A program made the position numbers and the translations under genes. A DNA stretch of 64,000 nt, taken from Globodera rostochiensis (taxonomy: Eukaryota > Nematoda > Chromadorea > Rhabditida > Heteroderidae). The DNA is taken from contig JAEVLN010000054.1 of NCBI GenBank assembly GCA_018350325.1, positions 62,001 to 126,000 of the forward strand, given 5' to 3'. How positions within the stretch are numbered: the first letter of the stretch is position 1; every line of letters starts with the position of its first letter. The notes beneath the pieces were generated by a model. It ran no database searches. It saw nothing but the letters and a program-made list of their open reading frames with translations, and was not told the origin of the DNA. Below are positions 11,634 to 22,671 of this stretch, one piece after another.

Positions 11634-12642
11634 CAGGGTTGCCAACTGTCCTTATTTATAAGATTTGTCCTTATTTGAGGGGTGCCAATCTTATAAATTT
11701 TAAATGTCCTTATTTATAAGATTTGAGGCTTCCATCCTTATTTCGTCCTTATTTTCGAATTTTGTGAAGATATTTTTAAATATTTGAACCCTTCAGTGCC
11801 GCCATTTCAGTACCAAACAAAATTAAAGCTGTAAATGGCGAAATTCTTCGAACTTAATTCTTTTTCCTATTCAAATTCGCGCCGACAAATCTTAATTGAA
11901 TTAACGCGAAAAACTGTAGATCTTTTCGACATTCTAAAAGTTTTTTTTTCTTTATAACTTGCTTTTTTGTCCATTCCTAAAAAAAGTTTACAATTTCTAA
12001 ATTCTTTCTGTAAAATTGTTACAAAATGAGAAATCCTTTCAATTTCGTAGTTTTTTAAATGCATTTGTAACTGGCACTGAAATGGCGGCACAAATGGGCG
12101 GCACTGAAACGTACCGCACCGTTGTTAAAATCTTCAAAAAATTCTCCCGTTGCGGACCCTCTCCCATTCTTAAAACCTTTAAAAAAAGTACCATATAATT
12201 TAAATTTTGGTTGCAAATCTCAACAAATTGAGTCAAAAATTCAAAATTTTCTCGGCGGCGCCTATCGGCACCGCCGACCTACCCCCCCACCCCCCCCCCT
12301 CAAAGTAAAACAGAATTCGCAAAAATTGGTTTTTTTGAAAATTTTTTTTTAACAAAAAAATGCAGTAAAACGAAAAATGTATTATCACAATTGTTCCGAA
12401 TTTTTCTTTTCATTCTTCCTCAATTTTTCAAATTTCCTTATTTCCAACCACCAAATGTTGAAAAAAATTATTGGAATCGAGAAATATGGTTAAAAAACGC
12501 ACATTTGATGCGAAAAAATAAAGGTTTACTGCATTTTTGAACATTTTGTAGTGTGTCCTTATTTTTGTCAGCAAAATGCCAGCAAAATTTTATTTTTGAC
12601 CTTCACTGTCCTTATTTCACAAAATTTTTGTTGGCAACCCTG
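11634..12642. mobile_element. hAT-type non-autonomous element CAGGGTTGCCAAC
   Basis: The inverted ends are CAGGGTTGCCAACTGTCC and GTTGGCAACCCTG, with GTCCTTATTTATAAGATTT repeats near both ends. These resemble the element at 19869-20112, which has the same TGTCCTTATTTATAAG words. The left flank is GATTAGAC (11626-11633), but the matching GATTAGAC is not at its own right end. It is at 15529-15536, beyond the Harbinger element. The right end of this element abuts the truncated left arm of the Harbinger copy directly. Confidence 0.7.
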
Positions 12643-12933
12643 CCCGGGTTAACGAAACTTAACCCGGGTTAATTTACATTTGCTTTGCTCATCTAACCCG
12701 GGTTTATTTTTTCTTAAGGATTCTTAACCCTGCTACGAGGCAGGGTTAACGATTTATTTAGTCAATAAAATTAATTTAATTTAAAATAAAACAACTTAAA
12801 TCAATATTTTGGCGATAAATTCATTTAAAATAATGAAAATAAAATATTTGTTTCGACAAAATTCATCTTTTAGTTCTTGAAAAAAATTAAAATTTTGATG
12901 ATTAATTTAATCAATCAAAACATCGAAATGTCT

Positions 12934-13748
12934 TCAAAGCTCTTCCGTGCCATAGCCAAGTTGACTACGCATTCCCTTCTCTTTCTTCATTTGCAAAACC
13001 TCCATTTCAAGTCGGAGCTTGCGCATTTCCAACTCCAACTTTTCGTCTTCCTTTTCGAGCACTTTAATCTGCAAATCCTTAGAAGTTGTTCCGGCAGCAC
13101 TCCTTTTTTCGGTCAAACTTTCCTCAATTTTGCGTTTTTTGAAGGATGCTTGTTCAAGCTTCACACGAATTGGGGTCAAATCCGTGAATGTGGGCGCAGT
13201 AGCAAAACTAGTTGACTGCATCAAACCCGTAGTGAGGGACGGCGAGAATTCCAACTTCTGCGTCACTCCTAATTTTTAAATCCTAATCAATTATGCAGTT
13301 TTTTTCATAAACCTAATTCGATCGGAGCAGTGCAAACGCCAGCAATTCTTGAATCATCTGCCATATATCGATCAAAAAGATCGAAGAACACCCGCCTTTC
13401 AGGCGCTTTGCCACCGCCAGTCGCAGGATTTTTGTTTTCCGACATGAAACTTTTATACTGCTTCAGCATGTTCTTGTATCGTTGTTTGATTTGCTCGACG
13501 TCACGAATTGAGCGGGAATCCTGTGTCAATGGAATTGACAATTGAATAACCGTTCCTATTTAGCTTACAACAGCGTTAACTGCAGCTGTGACCTCATGCC
13601 AGGCATTTTTCTTATCCTTTGTCGTCAGAGTCGCTGAGAAAGTACCCTCAATAATATTTTTTCGCGAGAAGTACGCCTCCAATAGTGCTGCATCCTCATG
13701 CAAGCTGTAAACCGTGCTTCGACTTCGGCTACTAGCAGGCTCGCCCAT
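12934..13748 (-). CDS. Harbinger-associated Myb/SANT-like DNA-binding protein
   Basis: Three exons on the minus strand: 13748 to about 13566 (ATG, MGEPASSRSRSTVYSLHEDA), about 13521-13310 and 13266-12934 (stop). The first two encode a trihelix/Myb-like domain: LLEAYFSRKNIIEGTF, KKNAWHEVTAAVNAV, VEQIKQRYKNMLKQYKSF. The last encodes a charged coiled coil (VLEKEDEKLELEMRKLRLEM). In PIF/Harbinger transposons this second protein binds the element ends and carries the transposase into the nucleus. All three exons are open and donors and acceptors are canonical, so it may still be functional. Its neighbour is the divergently transcribed transposase 210 bases away. Confidence 0.85.
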
Positions 13749-13957
13749 TAAGTTTAATACGGAAGTGATGATGGGTTAATCGATGGGCTTGTTATTTTGG
13801 AAAGTGTAAGAAAGTGATGATGTGTTAATCGTTTGTTTTGTTATGTTTTGGAAAGTGTTTACAAATAATAATTGACCCAAAATTTCTCTCTTCATTTCCA
13901 TTTCTTAATCGGCGGCTGTCAAAAACATATACCTACTTATTCGCTAACATCGCCAAA

Positions 13958-15166
13958 ATGTTCGATGATTTGGACAACAACTCATCCACCGAAGATGAAT
14001 TCGAACAAATTCCACGTACTTTTCGCACAAGAAACACTTTGGATAAATACGGGGATCAGTCTGTAATTGATCATTTCCGATTGCCTCGGGAAGCAATTCT
14101 CAGACTTTGTGAAATGATCGCGCCGAAAGTGGAACCACTTTACGCAAATAGATCAACCGATATTGATTGTATTCTCCAAATGCAAATTGCTTTATTCTAT
14201 TATGCAACAGGTGGTTTTTGCTTTTTCCACGTTGAATGACGTGAATTTTTTGGAAGGGGATCATCTAAAGACCCTTGCTGGCGCCAGTGGCGTGCACTTT
14301 GCTACCGTTTCTAGAGTGATCGATTCTGTCACCGATGCTTTGCTCGAATTTGCTCCTAATTACGTCCGTTTGCCTACGGCACCTGTCGAATTGCAACAAG
14401 CCAAGAGTGGATTTTATTCGGTATTCATTGCATTGTGATTGTGTATTTAAATTATATTAGAAAGCTCAAATGCCTCAAGTGATTGCTTGCATCGACGGAA
14501 CCTTTCTACCGATTCAGCGTCCTTCAAATCAATTAGATTACCCTTATGTTTGCCGAAAAGGTTTCACTGCTCTCAACGCTATGGGTGTTTGCGACCATCA
14601 AAAAAAATTTATTGCCTTTTTCTGCAATTATCCCGGATCATGTCATGACAGTTACGTTTTGCGGTAATTGGCATTGAGCATGCGTGCGTGGCTTGAGATT
14701 GCAATTTTTAGTTGCTCTCAATTTTTAGCCAAAATGGAGGAGGCTACTGTCGATGGCATAGTATTGGGCGATTCCGGTTATCCACAAAAAAAATGGCTAT
14801 TTACGCCTATAAGGTTTCCTCGTACAAGACATGAGGAGCAGTACAATGCAGCTCATGCAGCTACACGTGTTACAATAGAGCAATGTTTCGGCATCTTTAA
14901 AAATAGATGGAGATGTTTAATGTATAAAAGCCGACTTCAGCCCGGTATTTAGACGCTTCGTTATGAATTTTTATTTTTCTCAAGAAAAAGTGGCTAAAGT
15001 TGCAACTGTGTGCAGCATGCTTCACAATATTGCAATCGATTGTCGCGCACCATTACCTCCAATGGAAAACATGGAAGAGGGTGATGATATGCAAGAAGTT
15101 AATGATGAGAATGCTAATTGGAGTGCTGAAGCCACTCGCAATTCTTATATTAACAGAAATTTTTAA
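13958..15166 (+). CDS. PIF/Harbinger (HARBI1-like) DDE transposase
   Basis: The ATG is at 13958 (MFDDLDNNSSTEDEFEQ). Exons join around 14211/14270, 14419/14466, 14664/14730 and 14945/14989, all with GT-AG signs, to a stop at 15164-15166. The nuclease motifs of the HARBI1 family are present: first Asp in VIACIDGTFLPIQ, then CRKGFTALNAMGVCD and NYPGSCHDSYVL, second Asp in VLGDSGYP, and the Glu in VTIEQCFGIFKNRWRCL. The N-terminal half has the usual helical region LPREAILRLCEMIAPKVEP. No stop or frameshift breaks the joined exons, so both proteins of this element appear intact although the left end of the transposon is lost. Confidence 0.88.
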
Positions 15167-15536
15167 TTCTAACATATTTTTAGTTTTATAAAAAAGACAT
15201 TTTAATCAACATCATTTTTAGATTTATAAGAAATTATTATAGTTTTAATTTTAATTTAGAAATTGAGTTTTAAAATCATCTTAAGTTATTTAAACATATT
15301 TCAAATTATTTTATTTTGTTTTGAAATAATTAAAAAATTTCCCAAAGTAATGAATAAAAAGTTGAAGAGAGGGAGGGAATAAACCCGGGTTTATTTAACC
15401 CGGGTTAACTTAACCCAGGTTAAAGACGAGCAAAGCGGTTAAGCTCGGGCGTTAACCCGGGTTAAATAAACCCGGGTTAAGGCGTTAACCCGGGTTAACT
15501 TAACCCGAAGACGAGCAAAGGGCCCCTGGATTAGAC

Positions 15537-17079
15537 TTATTCAAATCGTTTTGGGAACTTTATTTGGCGTTTCAAAATTTGACCATAAACATATGACCAT
15601 GACTGTATGTGCTAAAAAGTCGCTCTAATTCAAAAATATTCAAAACAAATACTATTTTTGGGCTTCTCTCATGGTAAGGAATCCACGAAAAAATATGTTA
15701 AGACATATGTAAAAATCCCAGCCTTAATACTCACCAACCAACACATTGCTCAATCTCATTAATTTAATTTTTTATAAATCAGTCTAAAGCAAAAGCACTA
15801 CAAACGACCGTAAACACTAAAAATGAATGAATGATGAAAAGTGCGAAGAGATGGGGGAGGGGAGTGCGAAAAATTGTTTAATCAACCGCAGCTAACCATC
15901 CTTATTCGTCACATAATCTCCCCTCCCCCCCATACATCACACATATACAAATCCCCACTCATTCAGCCTTCAAAGGGAAAATGCAAAAAAGAAAATGCTA
16001 AGAGGTGAAAAGTCAAGAGGGAAAATGCCATGCAAAAGGAAAATTCCAAAAAGGAGAAATTGCCAAAAGGGCGATAAATGAAAAAGCAAAAATATCCATT
16101 AAAACTATTAAATCTAAATATCGCAAAAAATGTAAATCGTTAAATATATGTACAAAAGGTTATTGTCCAAACAACCAATTCAAAAATAGTAACAAATACG
16201 TTAAATATTATTGTCCGCTTTATTTATGGTCTAAAATAAAAGCATTTTTTGTTTTGTTTTAATTGCGACTCAAATTTTTGCATTATTTGGCGATTTTTGG
16301 TGCATACCCCTGAGCGATTTTTGACGCCTTTCAAACATCTAACAAAAACTTACGCTCGTGCTATATCCACAAGTCTGGTGCCGCTTATTCCGAACTGGCG
16401 CAGCATCTCCCAATGAAACATCCTACAATTCCAGCTGAGTAAGTGATATCTGCCCTCAATTGAAGCGAATATCACTGACACTTCACTAAAATGAACTCGT
16501 TACCCCATTAAAATTTTCAAAAATTTCCTTGGCGGCGCCTATCGGCACCGCCCACCCGAATGGGACCCCGTGCAGGGCTGCCATTTTGGGGAATTCCCCC
16601 CCCCCCCAACTGACCCCCTCCAAAAAAAATTTCTGGCTATGGGCCTGGCATAATTACTCCTTCTCAATCAAATTTGCTTAAAATGGTGAAGTGTTAATAA
16701 ATATGCTAGTTAATGATTGTTCGAACAATTTTATTATTAAATTACAGCCAACAATTTTCCACGTTTTTGGGTTTTGGACATGGCAGCCCTGACCCCGTGT
16801 TCAAACTTACTTGTATGTAAATGTTTGCTCGAAGGTATACGTGTATTCTCTCAAAAAGTTTGTATATGAGCCAAACGATTTTTTTTTGCCCGAACCCATG
16901 ATCTCATACTTGACCTTTGTGAGTCGGCCGCAACCACTTCTGAATCGAAAGAAAAAAAATTGAGCCCAACTTTTTCAGTACCAGCCATTTAAGCACGGGT
17001 ATTTTAGTACCCGCCATCTAAGCGCCCGCCAGTAATCTAAGCGCCAGAGCTTTTATGGGCAAAGGAAAAAGCACAGGCT
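15537..17079. other. AT-rich stretch without a gene
   Basis: No coding exon could be supported. It contains short Lys-rich ORFs of biased composition, one GGCGCCTATCGGCACCGCC core at 16531-16552 followed by a poly-C tract and TTCTGGCTATGGGCC (a decayed CAGGGACGTAGCC-family end), and a set of short inverted words (CCAGCCATTTAAGCACGGG, CCCGCCATCTAAGCGCC) at 16980-17050. Confidence 0.5.
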
Positions 17080-17511
17080 ATTTCCTAGTATACGGTGTAT
17101 TTTGTTTCTGGACCAATCCCGAAAAATTAGGTATCAATCGACAGCTCTTGATGAGATAAATCGATTTAGGTGAGGGGAAAGTCGATTCGGCGCCTTTGAA
17201 CCGGTTTTTGAACCACTTAAAAATGTCCAAAATGAGTATTCTAACGAATCCCCGAGCTGGGTGGCTTAGGCCTAACGAATTCCCGAGCATCGTAGGCCTA
17301 ACGAATTTCCGCTTGCTGCCAAACTGTGGCTTTATTTAAAGGCTTCTGGTACTGAAGTGTCCATTTTTCACTGGGACTCAGTTGGCCGGTTTTCAAATGG
17401 CGCCGAATCAACTTTTCCCTCACCCAAATCATTGTCTCATCAAGAGCTGCCGATTGATACCTAATTTGTCGGGATTGGTCCAGAAACAAAATACACCGTA
17501 TACTAGGAAAT
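17080..17511. mobile_element. Fold-back element with about 130-base inverted arms
   Basis: ATTTCCTAGTATACGGTGTA at 17080 is exactly inverted at the right end (17492-17511). Homology continues inward through GGACCAATCCC, AGGTATCAATCG and GATTCGGCGCC. A single diverged arm is present at 1190-1350 (ACTGGGACTCAGTTGGCCGG, CGTCGAGAGCTGTCGA). It has no coding capacity. Confidence 0.75.
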
Positions 17512-17959
17512 ATTCAAAGCACAGAAGAGAATCATCAATTTTCGCCCTTCCTCTTTTTCTCTTCTCCTTTTTTGATCGGCTCTTCTTCCCCACTCTCACC
17601 CCACCATCCCAACCCCTGACCCCCGCCCGGTACGACACCCCCTCTCTTACTTACCTTTTACACTTATAATGTATCTCAAGCGCCATGTGAGCGACTGAAA
17701 AATGAGATTTTTTAGTTTTTGGTGGCCGAAAACTTTTCAAAATTCAAAAATATTCAGAATTAATTTTGGTCTCAAAATCGTTTAAAAAGCGCACAATTAA
17801 AACAAAAAGGCAAGCAATGATCGAATTCATGCTTTTTGATCGATTTTGAGCTCCAAAAAGTTTTTTTCGTATACAAAGGCGGCGGGTTAGGTAAAACCGC
17901 CGCCACCAAAACATATACGTCAATGAATTCCCCACCCCCACCCCCCGGTGCTATGTAAT

Positions 17960-18840
17960 CTCGACAGTGACTGATTTCGACAGTGAACTATTTCAGCTCT
18001 TTTTGATCTTTTTCAGACTTTTTCGACAGTGACTGGTTTCGACAGTGAACTATTTCAGCTCCTTTTGATCTTTTTCAGTCTTTTTCGACAGTGACAGATT
18101 TCGACACTTGACGATTTCGACAGTTAACTATTTCACCACCTATTTCGAACGCACATGTATTTTCTCAAGTTTCATGGTCCCGGCAGCAGGTGCCGCCTAA
18201 AAGTCGATGACCCTGTGTTACCACAAGGAGCTCAGTAAAAAATTCCGGGAGCGGAAACGGGTTCGAAATTCACCGGAGGCGAGAATCCCGTATTTCCCAC
18301 GGGAGTCGAGTCCCGCCTCAGCCTGGCTCGTGTTCCCACACTTCGTCTTCTTCAATCATTTTCTTGCACTATGAATTCATTCGGGGAAAATATCAAAAAA
18401 ACTTGTTTTCCCGTAATTATCAATCGACTCCTCTCATCGAGACAATTTGAATCCTATCAAATTATGATTAAGCGACAATTCTGAGATGAGTTACAGCTGT
18501 TTGAAATAGTGAAAAAAGTTAGCGACCATCTTTGCTGATTTTCAGAATTGCGACCAACTTGAATTCCTTTGCTCATGCACTTACACTAGCTTTTTAAATA
18601 TTATCCATTTTAAAATTAGCATTAAGATTGCAATTTCTTAAGTGTTGTATTTTTTTTAAATTTCGAACTACTGTCGAAATCCACAGTCCAAGGAGCTGAA
18701 AAGGTTAATGAGGAGGTGAAATAGTTAACTGTCGAAATGGTGTCTGGGGTTTTCGACACTGAAGAATTTCGACACTGAACTATTTTGCTTTTTTTCACTG
18801 TTTTCCAATGATTTCGACACTGGACCAAAATTTTAAAAAT
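17960..18840. repeat. TTTCGACAGTGA repeat region
   Basis: Two direct copies of about 62 bases (TTTCGACAGTGAACTATTTC ... TTTTGATCTTTTTCAG) lie at 17965-18100. Inverted relatives (GGTGAAATAGTTAACTGTCG, TTTCGACACTGAA) lie at 18660-18830, so this is a decayed element of about 0.9 kb. The interval to 19750 contains more element fragments (TTCCGGGATCAAAAATCCC at 18915 and a CAGGGGCGTAGC end at 19264) and no gene. Confidence 0.55.
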
Positions 18841-19766
18841 GTTCAGTTTTTACGAATATTAAAAAATTAGTTTTTAACATTTAAAAGATGAACGTGACGA
18901 ACCGCAATTAATTTTCCGGGATCAAAAATCCCTGGTTTGATTCGGAAAACCGGATTTCCATTCCAAACTCTGAAAATGATCAAAAATTGCACTCAAGGTT
19001 GGGAATGATCAGAATTGCCCTCAAGGTTGGTGATCAGAAATTGCCCTCGAGGTTGGAAATTATCCGAAATTGCCCAAGGTTTAGTTACCATCTGTGTAAG
19101 TGATGAAGGCGACTTCCTTTCGTTTGAGTGTCTGAACTTCCAAATCCGATTTTCGATGGCATCTTTTTTCTCTTATGAATTCGCCAAGTTGTCTCGCGCC
19201 GGGGCTCAGCCTTTAAATTTCAACTTTTGCGGGAATTTCAAAAAGTACGGGGCGAGAATCAGGGGCGTAGCAAGAAAATTTTTTCGGAGAGGGGAACTTG
19301 TCCATCTGAGCGCCGCGCTCAGATGGCTTTCCCATTTGAGCGCCATATGTTTTATTTTGTGGAAATTTTCAAAAAAGCAATTTTTTTTGCGAATTTTGCT
19401 TCACTTCTAAGGGCAGGTGGGTCGGCGGTGCCGATAGGCGCCGCCGGGAAAAATTTTGATTTTTGATGTGAATTTTGTTAAGGAAAGAAAAAAGCCGGGC
19501 TCAGCCTTTAAATTACAACTTTTGCGGAAATTTCAAAAAGTACGTGGCGGGAATACCGCGCAGGCTTCGCGCGTTTTTCCCGTTCCCGCGAAAAATCCTG
19601 CTCGGCAAAAAGTGCGGGAACGGAAATCCCGCACTTTTCACGCGGGAATCCCGTTCCCGCCGGTCTCTGGTGTTTTCCGCCCAAATTTTTTTTCAGATTC
19701 GCCAAAACTTACGCTCTAGCAAAGTCCTCACTTCCACCTGATGAGAATGACATTTTAGCGACCAAG

Positions 19767-20440
19767 TTGGGGCACCAAAGCGAAAATGAGCAAGGCAAAA
19801 ACGGCGTAAAGCAAACTAAAAAACAAAAAATTGAAACTGGAAAAAAGGCGAAATTGCCTTTTAATGCAGGGGTCGCATCTGTCCTTATTTATAAGATTTG
19901 TCCTTATTTGAAGCCTCCGTCTTTATTTTGTCCTTATTTTTGGTTTTCGGGTAAAATTAATAAAGTTTTACTGAAATTAGTTAAAATTTGAGGATTTGGC
20001 GTAATTTTACTGCATTTTTGAACATTTTGTAAAGTGTCCTTATTTTTGCCACCAAAATCTTATTTTTTGCCCTTGATGGGCTTATTTTTGAAAATTTTCG
20101 ATGCGACCCCTGTTTTAATGGAACTTTTTTTCTTAGTATTTCCACTCAAAAATTATGGGAAACTTTCTTTTTTTTCAATTAATTCCAAAAATTTAGAAGG
20201 ATTTTTTCGTGCCGTTGAGGCAAAGGCGACCAACCCAAAGAACGGCGAACAGCGGAAAAAGAGCGCGGCGCCGGCCAATTTTGCGAACAAAAAACTGATG
20301 GATAGCGAATGAAGGCTGTTAATGGCCTGAAAAAGAGAGAAAATGTTGGCACAAATTTGCAAAAAAAAAATCAATTAAAAATGTAATCTTTGAAGCTAAT
20401 TTCGATCAATTTTCGGTCAACACTTTTAGCTTAGAATGAG
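19767..20440 (-). pseudogene. Broken partial copy of TMX2 (exons 3-4 and introns)
   Basis: On the minus strand this repeats the parent gene from intron 2 (about 4880) to within exon 4 (about 5265), including introns. The exon-3 reading AINSLHSLSISFLFAKLAG is preserved, then ALFFRCS, and LLYAVFALLIFALVP from exon 4 is seen near 19780-19830. Introns are retained, so it is a DNA duplication and not a retrocopy. It lacks the first two and last five exons and is split by a hAT MITE. A second scrap of the same TMX2 intron lies in direct orientation at 21370-21480. Confidence 0.85.
19869..20112. mobile_element. hAT-type MITE inserted in the TMX2 pseudogene
   Basis: The inverted ends are CAGGGGTCGCATC and GATGCGACCCCTG, with exact target duplication TTTTAATG (19861-19868 and 20113-20120). 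The parent TMX2 intron at 5170-5180 preserves the near-identical empty site (CCTTTAAAATGC), which confirms the insertion boundaries. The inside shares TGTCCTTATTTATAAG with the element at 11634-12642. It is 244 bases long with no ORF of its own. Confidence 0.92.
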
Positions 20441-20455
20441 TGGAGGGGATTAAAG

Positions 20456-21075
20456 TAGGGTAGGTCCCGGGGGGGGGGGGAGGGGACGGGGACGGGGAAA
20501 ACCGGGGATCCCCGGCCATTCTCATCCCCGTCCCCGTTCCCCGGTTTGTCCATCCCCAAAAATGGGGATCCCCGGTCCTCATCCCCGGGGGGGGGGGCGG
20601 GCATTAAAATGCACCCCTAAAGATGGCCATCACATCAGGAATTTTAATAATTATATTGATTTACTGTTTGAATTTTGGTTGAGATGAGCTTTTTTACAAA
20701 TCAATCCTGAGTGGAGGGGATTAAAGTAGGGTAGGTCCCGGGGGGGGGGGGGAGGGGACGGGGACGGGGAAAACCGGGGATCCCCGGCCATTCTCATCCC
20801 CGTCCCCGTTCCCCGGTTTGTCCATCCCCAAAAATGGGGATCCCCAAAAATGGGGATCCCCGGTCCTCATCCCCGGGGGGGGGGGCGGGGATTAAAATGT
20901 AAAATGCACCCCTAAAGATGGCCATCACATCAGGAATTTTAATAATTATATTTTGGTGCGGGGATCCCCGTTCCCCGGTTTGCTCATCCCCGAAAACGGG
21001 GATCCCCGGTTTGTCCGTCCCCGGTATCTCCGTCCCCGGTTTGACTGGGGATCCCCCCCCCCGGGACCTACCCTA
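20456..21075. mobile_element. hAT-type element with GGGGATCCCCGG array, internally duplicated
   Basis: The ends are TAGGGTAGGTCCCGGGGGG and CCCGGGACCTACCCTA, with target duplication GATTAAAG (20448-20455 and 21076-21083). A 271-base unit including the left end and the flanking GTGGAGGGGATTAAAG is repeated at 20707 onward. The array motifs are GGGGACGGGGAAAACCGGGG, GGGGATCCCCGG and CATCCCCGTCCCCG. Confidence 0.82.
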
Positions 21076-21369
21076 GATTAAAGGAAGCTACCCTAGATTA
21101 AAGGAAGAAGAAGAAATGAGTGGAGGGGGGACTAAACGCGAAAAGTAAGAAAAGGCGGGCGGGGGAGAAGGAAGCGATCAATAGAAGGGGGTAAGGTCTA
21201 AGTTTGCGGGGTCGGAGTTTCAACCCTATTTTGAATGACGAATCTCCGCTGCCGCTGGTGATGACCCTTAGGCAAAACGCTGACCCAGAAAATGGCGGCC
21301 GATTGACGGTCAGCGCGTGGCGTACGCGTCAGCGACGCGCGCGCCACAGCGGGCAGCGTAGCCATAACA

Positions 21370-21480
21370 TAAAAACTGAAATTTGTTCACATTTTATTCA
21401 AAAAATTAGGTCTGGAGCATTTTCAATTCGATTTGCAGGCACAAAGCTAAAAGTGTTGACCAAAATTGATCGAAATTAGG
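21370..21480 (+). pseudogene. Second TMX2 intron-2 fragment
   Basis: It matches 4803-4910 of TMX2 in direct orientation (ACTGAAATTTGTTCACATTT, CAAAAAATTAGGTC, CAAAGCTAAAAGTG). It faces the inverted copy ending at 20440, so the hAT element between them lies in an inverted arrangement. The next 60 bases (TCATTTCATTTATCCATTCA) match 6730-6765 from the TMX2 3' flank. Confidence 0.7.
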
Positions 21481-21544
21481 GTACTTTTCGGTCTTATGCC
21501 AAAGATCATTTCATTTATCCATTCATTTAGGCTCATTTCGACTA

Positions 21545-22220
21545 GAGATCGAGCACAGGTAAGGGCCCGAACGGGTTTTTCACGGGCCCGTAGCCCTTGC
21601 CCGTGTGTTTTGACACGGGTTTACACGGGCTAAATTTATCGTTCAAAATTTGTGAAATTCGTTACGCCAAAGTATTATTTTTAATGTTGGGTTTTTGATT
21701 TTCTGGTAAATTTTGTCAAAATGGAGGTTATTATCAGCTGACCCACTCCAATTCCTAAAAAACTTGAAAAAATTACCGTATTTTAAATTTTGGTTAAAAA
21801 TCCCTTAACAAATTGATTCAAAATTTTCTGCAAAAAACAAAAAATTTCTCTAAGCGGTCGCGTTTTGTTAAATTTTAATTTTAATCATTGAAAGATGTTT
21901 GAAAATTATAAAGTTAATTCATTGAACAAAATTTTCTTGTTCAGCTCAATACATATCAATTTCGATTTAAATATTAGTCTAGAATTATTGTTATATTTGT
22001 TGAAAATGTCTTTGATAAATTTATTGAAGTGATTTTACATTGTTTTAATATTTTATTAAGTGAGAAAATACTTTGTAATTCAATAAATGAGCGTGGAAAA
22101 TTTTTTCAAAAAAACCCTTGCCCGTGCACGGGCCCGTGTTCTTGCCTAGCACGGGTTTTCACGGGTTTTTAGCCCGTGTTGCCCTTGCCCGAGTCATTTG
22201 AAAATCTCGGTCTCTAATTG
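21545..22220. mobile_element. Element with CACGGGCCCGTG array
   Basis: The imperfect inverted ends are TAGAGATCGAG and CTCGGTCTCTAA, with clusters of ACGGGCCCG, GCCCTTGCCCGTG and ACGGGTTTTTCACGGG just inside both ends and an AT-rich middle. No convincing target duplication was found. No coding capacity. Confidence 0.6.
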
Positions 22221-22671
22221 AAACTCCGACCCCGCAATTAAAGCAGGGCTCCCAGATGAAATTTTTCTAAAAACATCATTTGGCTAGCAAAAAACATCAT
22301 TTGGGACCAAAAAGCATCATTTTTAAAAATCTTATTTGACTGGTAAATAATAAATGAAAAATCCCGGATCAGGATTTTGAAAGGAAATGAACTTAAAATC
22401 CTGGTTTCCAGGATATCCTGGATTTACCACTAAAAATACCGGTTTCCATCTTGGTCTGACAATTTTTCTTCACAAATGTTAAAATTCAAATAATGTAAAT
22501 CGTTACCAAACAACCAATTCAAAAATAAAAAACAAATACGTTTTAAATATTATTGTGCGCAGCATTTTTTTTCATTTTTAATGTGACACAAATTTTTTTA
22601 TTCATTATTATTTTTAAATTTAAAAAGTTGCTAAGAGATTCGTTTGAAAGAAAGTCAACCTCTGCTGCTGC

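Larger units (their letters stand above)
12643..15528 (+). mobile_element. PIF/Harbinger DNA transposon, left end truncated
   Basis: A two-gene element: a Myb/SANT-like protein (-) and a DDE transposase (+), diverging from about 13.85 kb, bordered by dense TTAACCCGGGTTAA palindromes. The right end finishes with GACGAGCAAAGGGCCCCTG. A deletion derivative at 47811-48565 keeps both ends and shows that the full left end should begin with about 100 more bases of the TTAACCCGGG array ending in GGGCCCTTTGCTCGTC. Here those are missing and a hAT end lies in their place. Confidence 0.85.
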
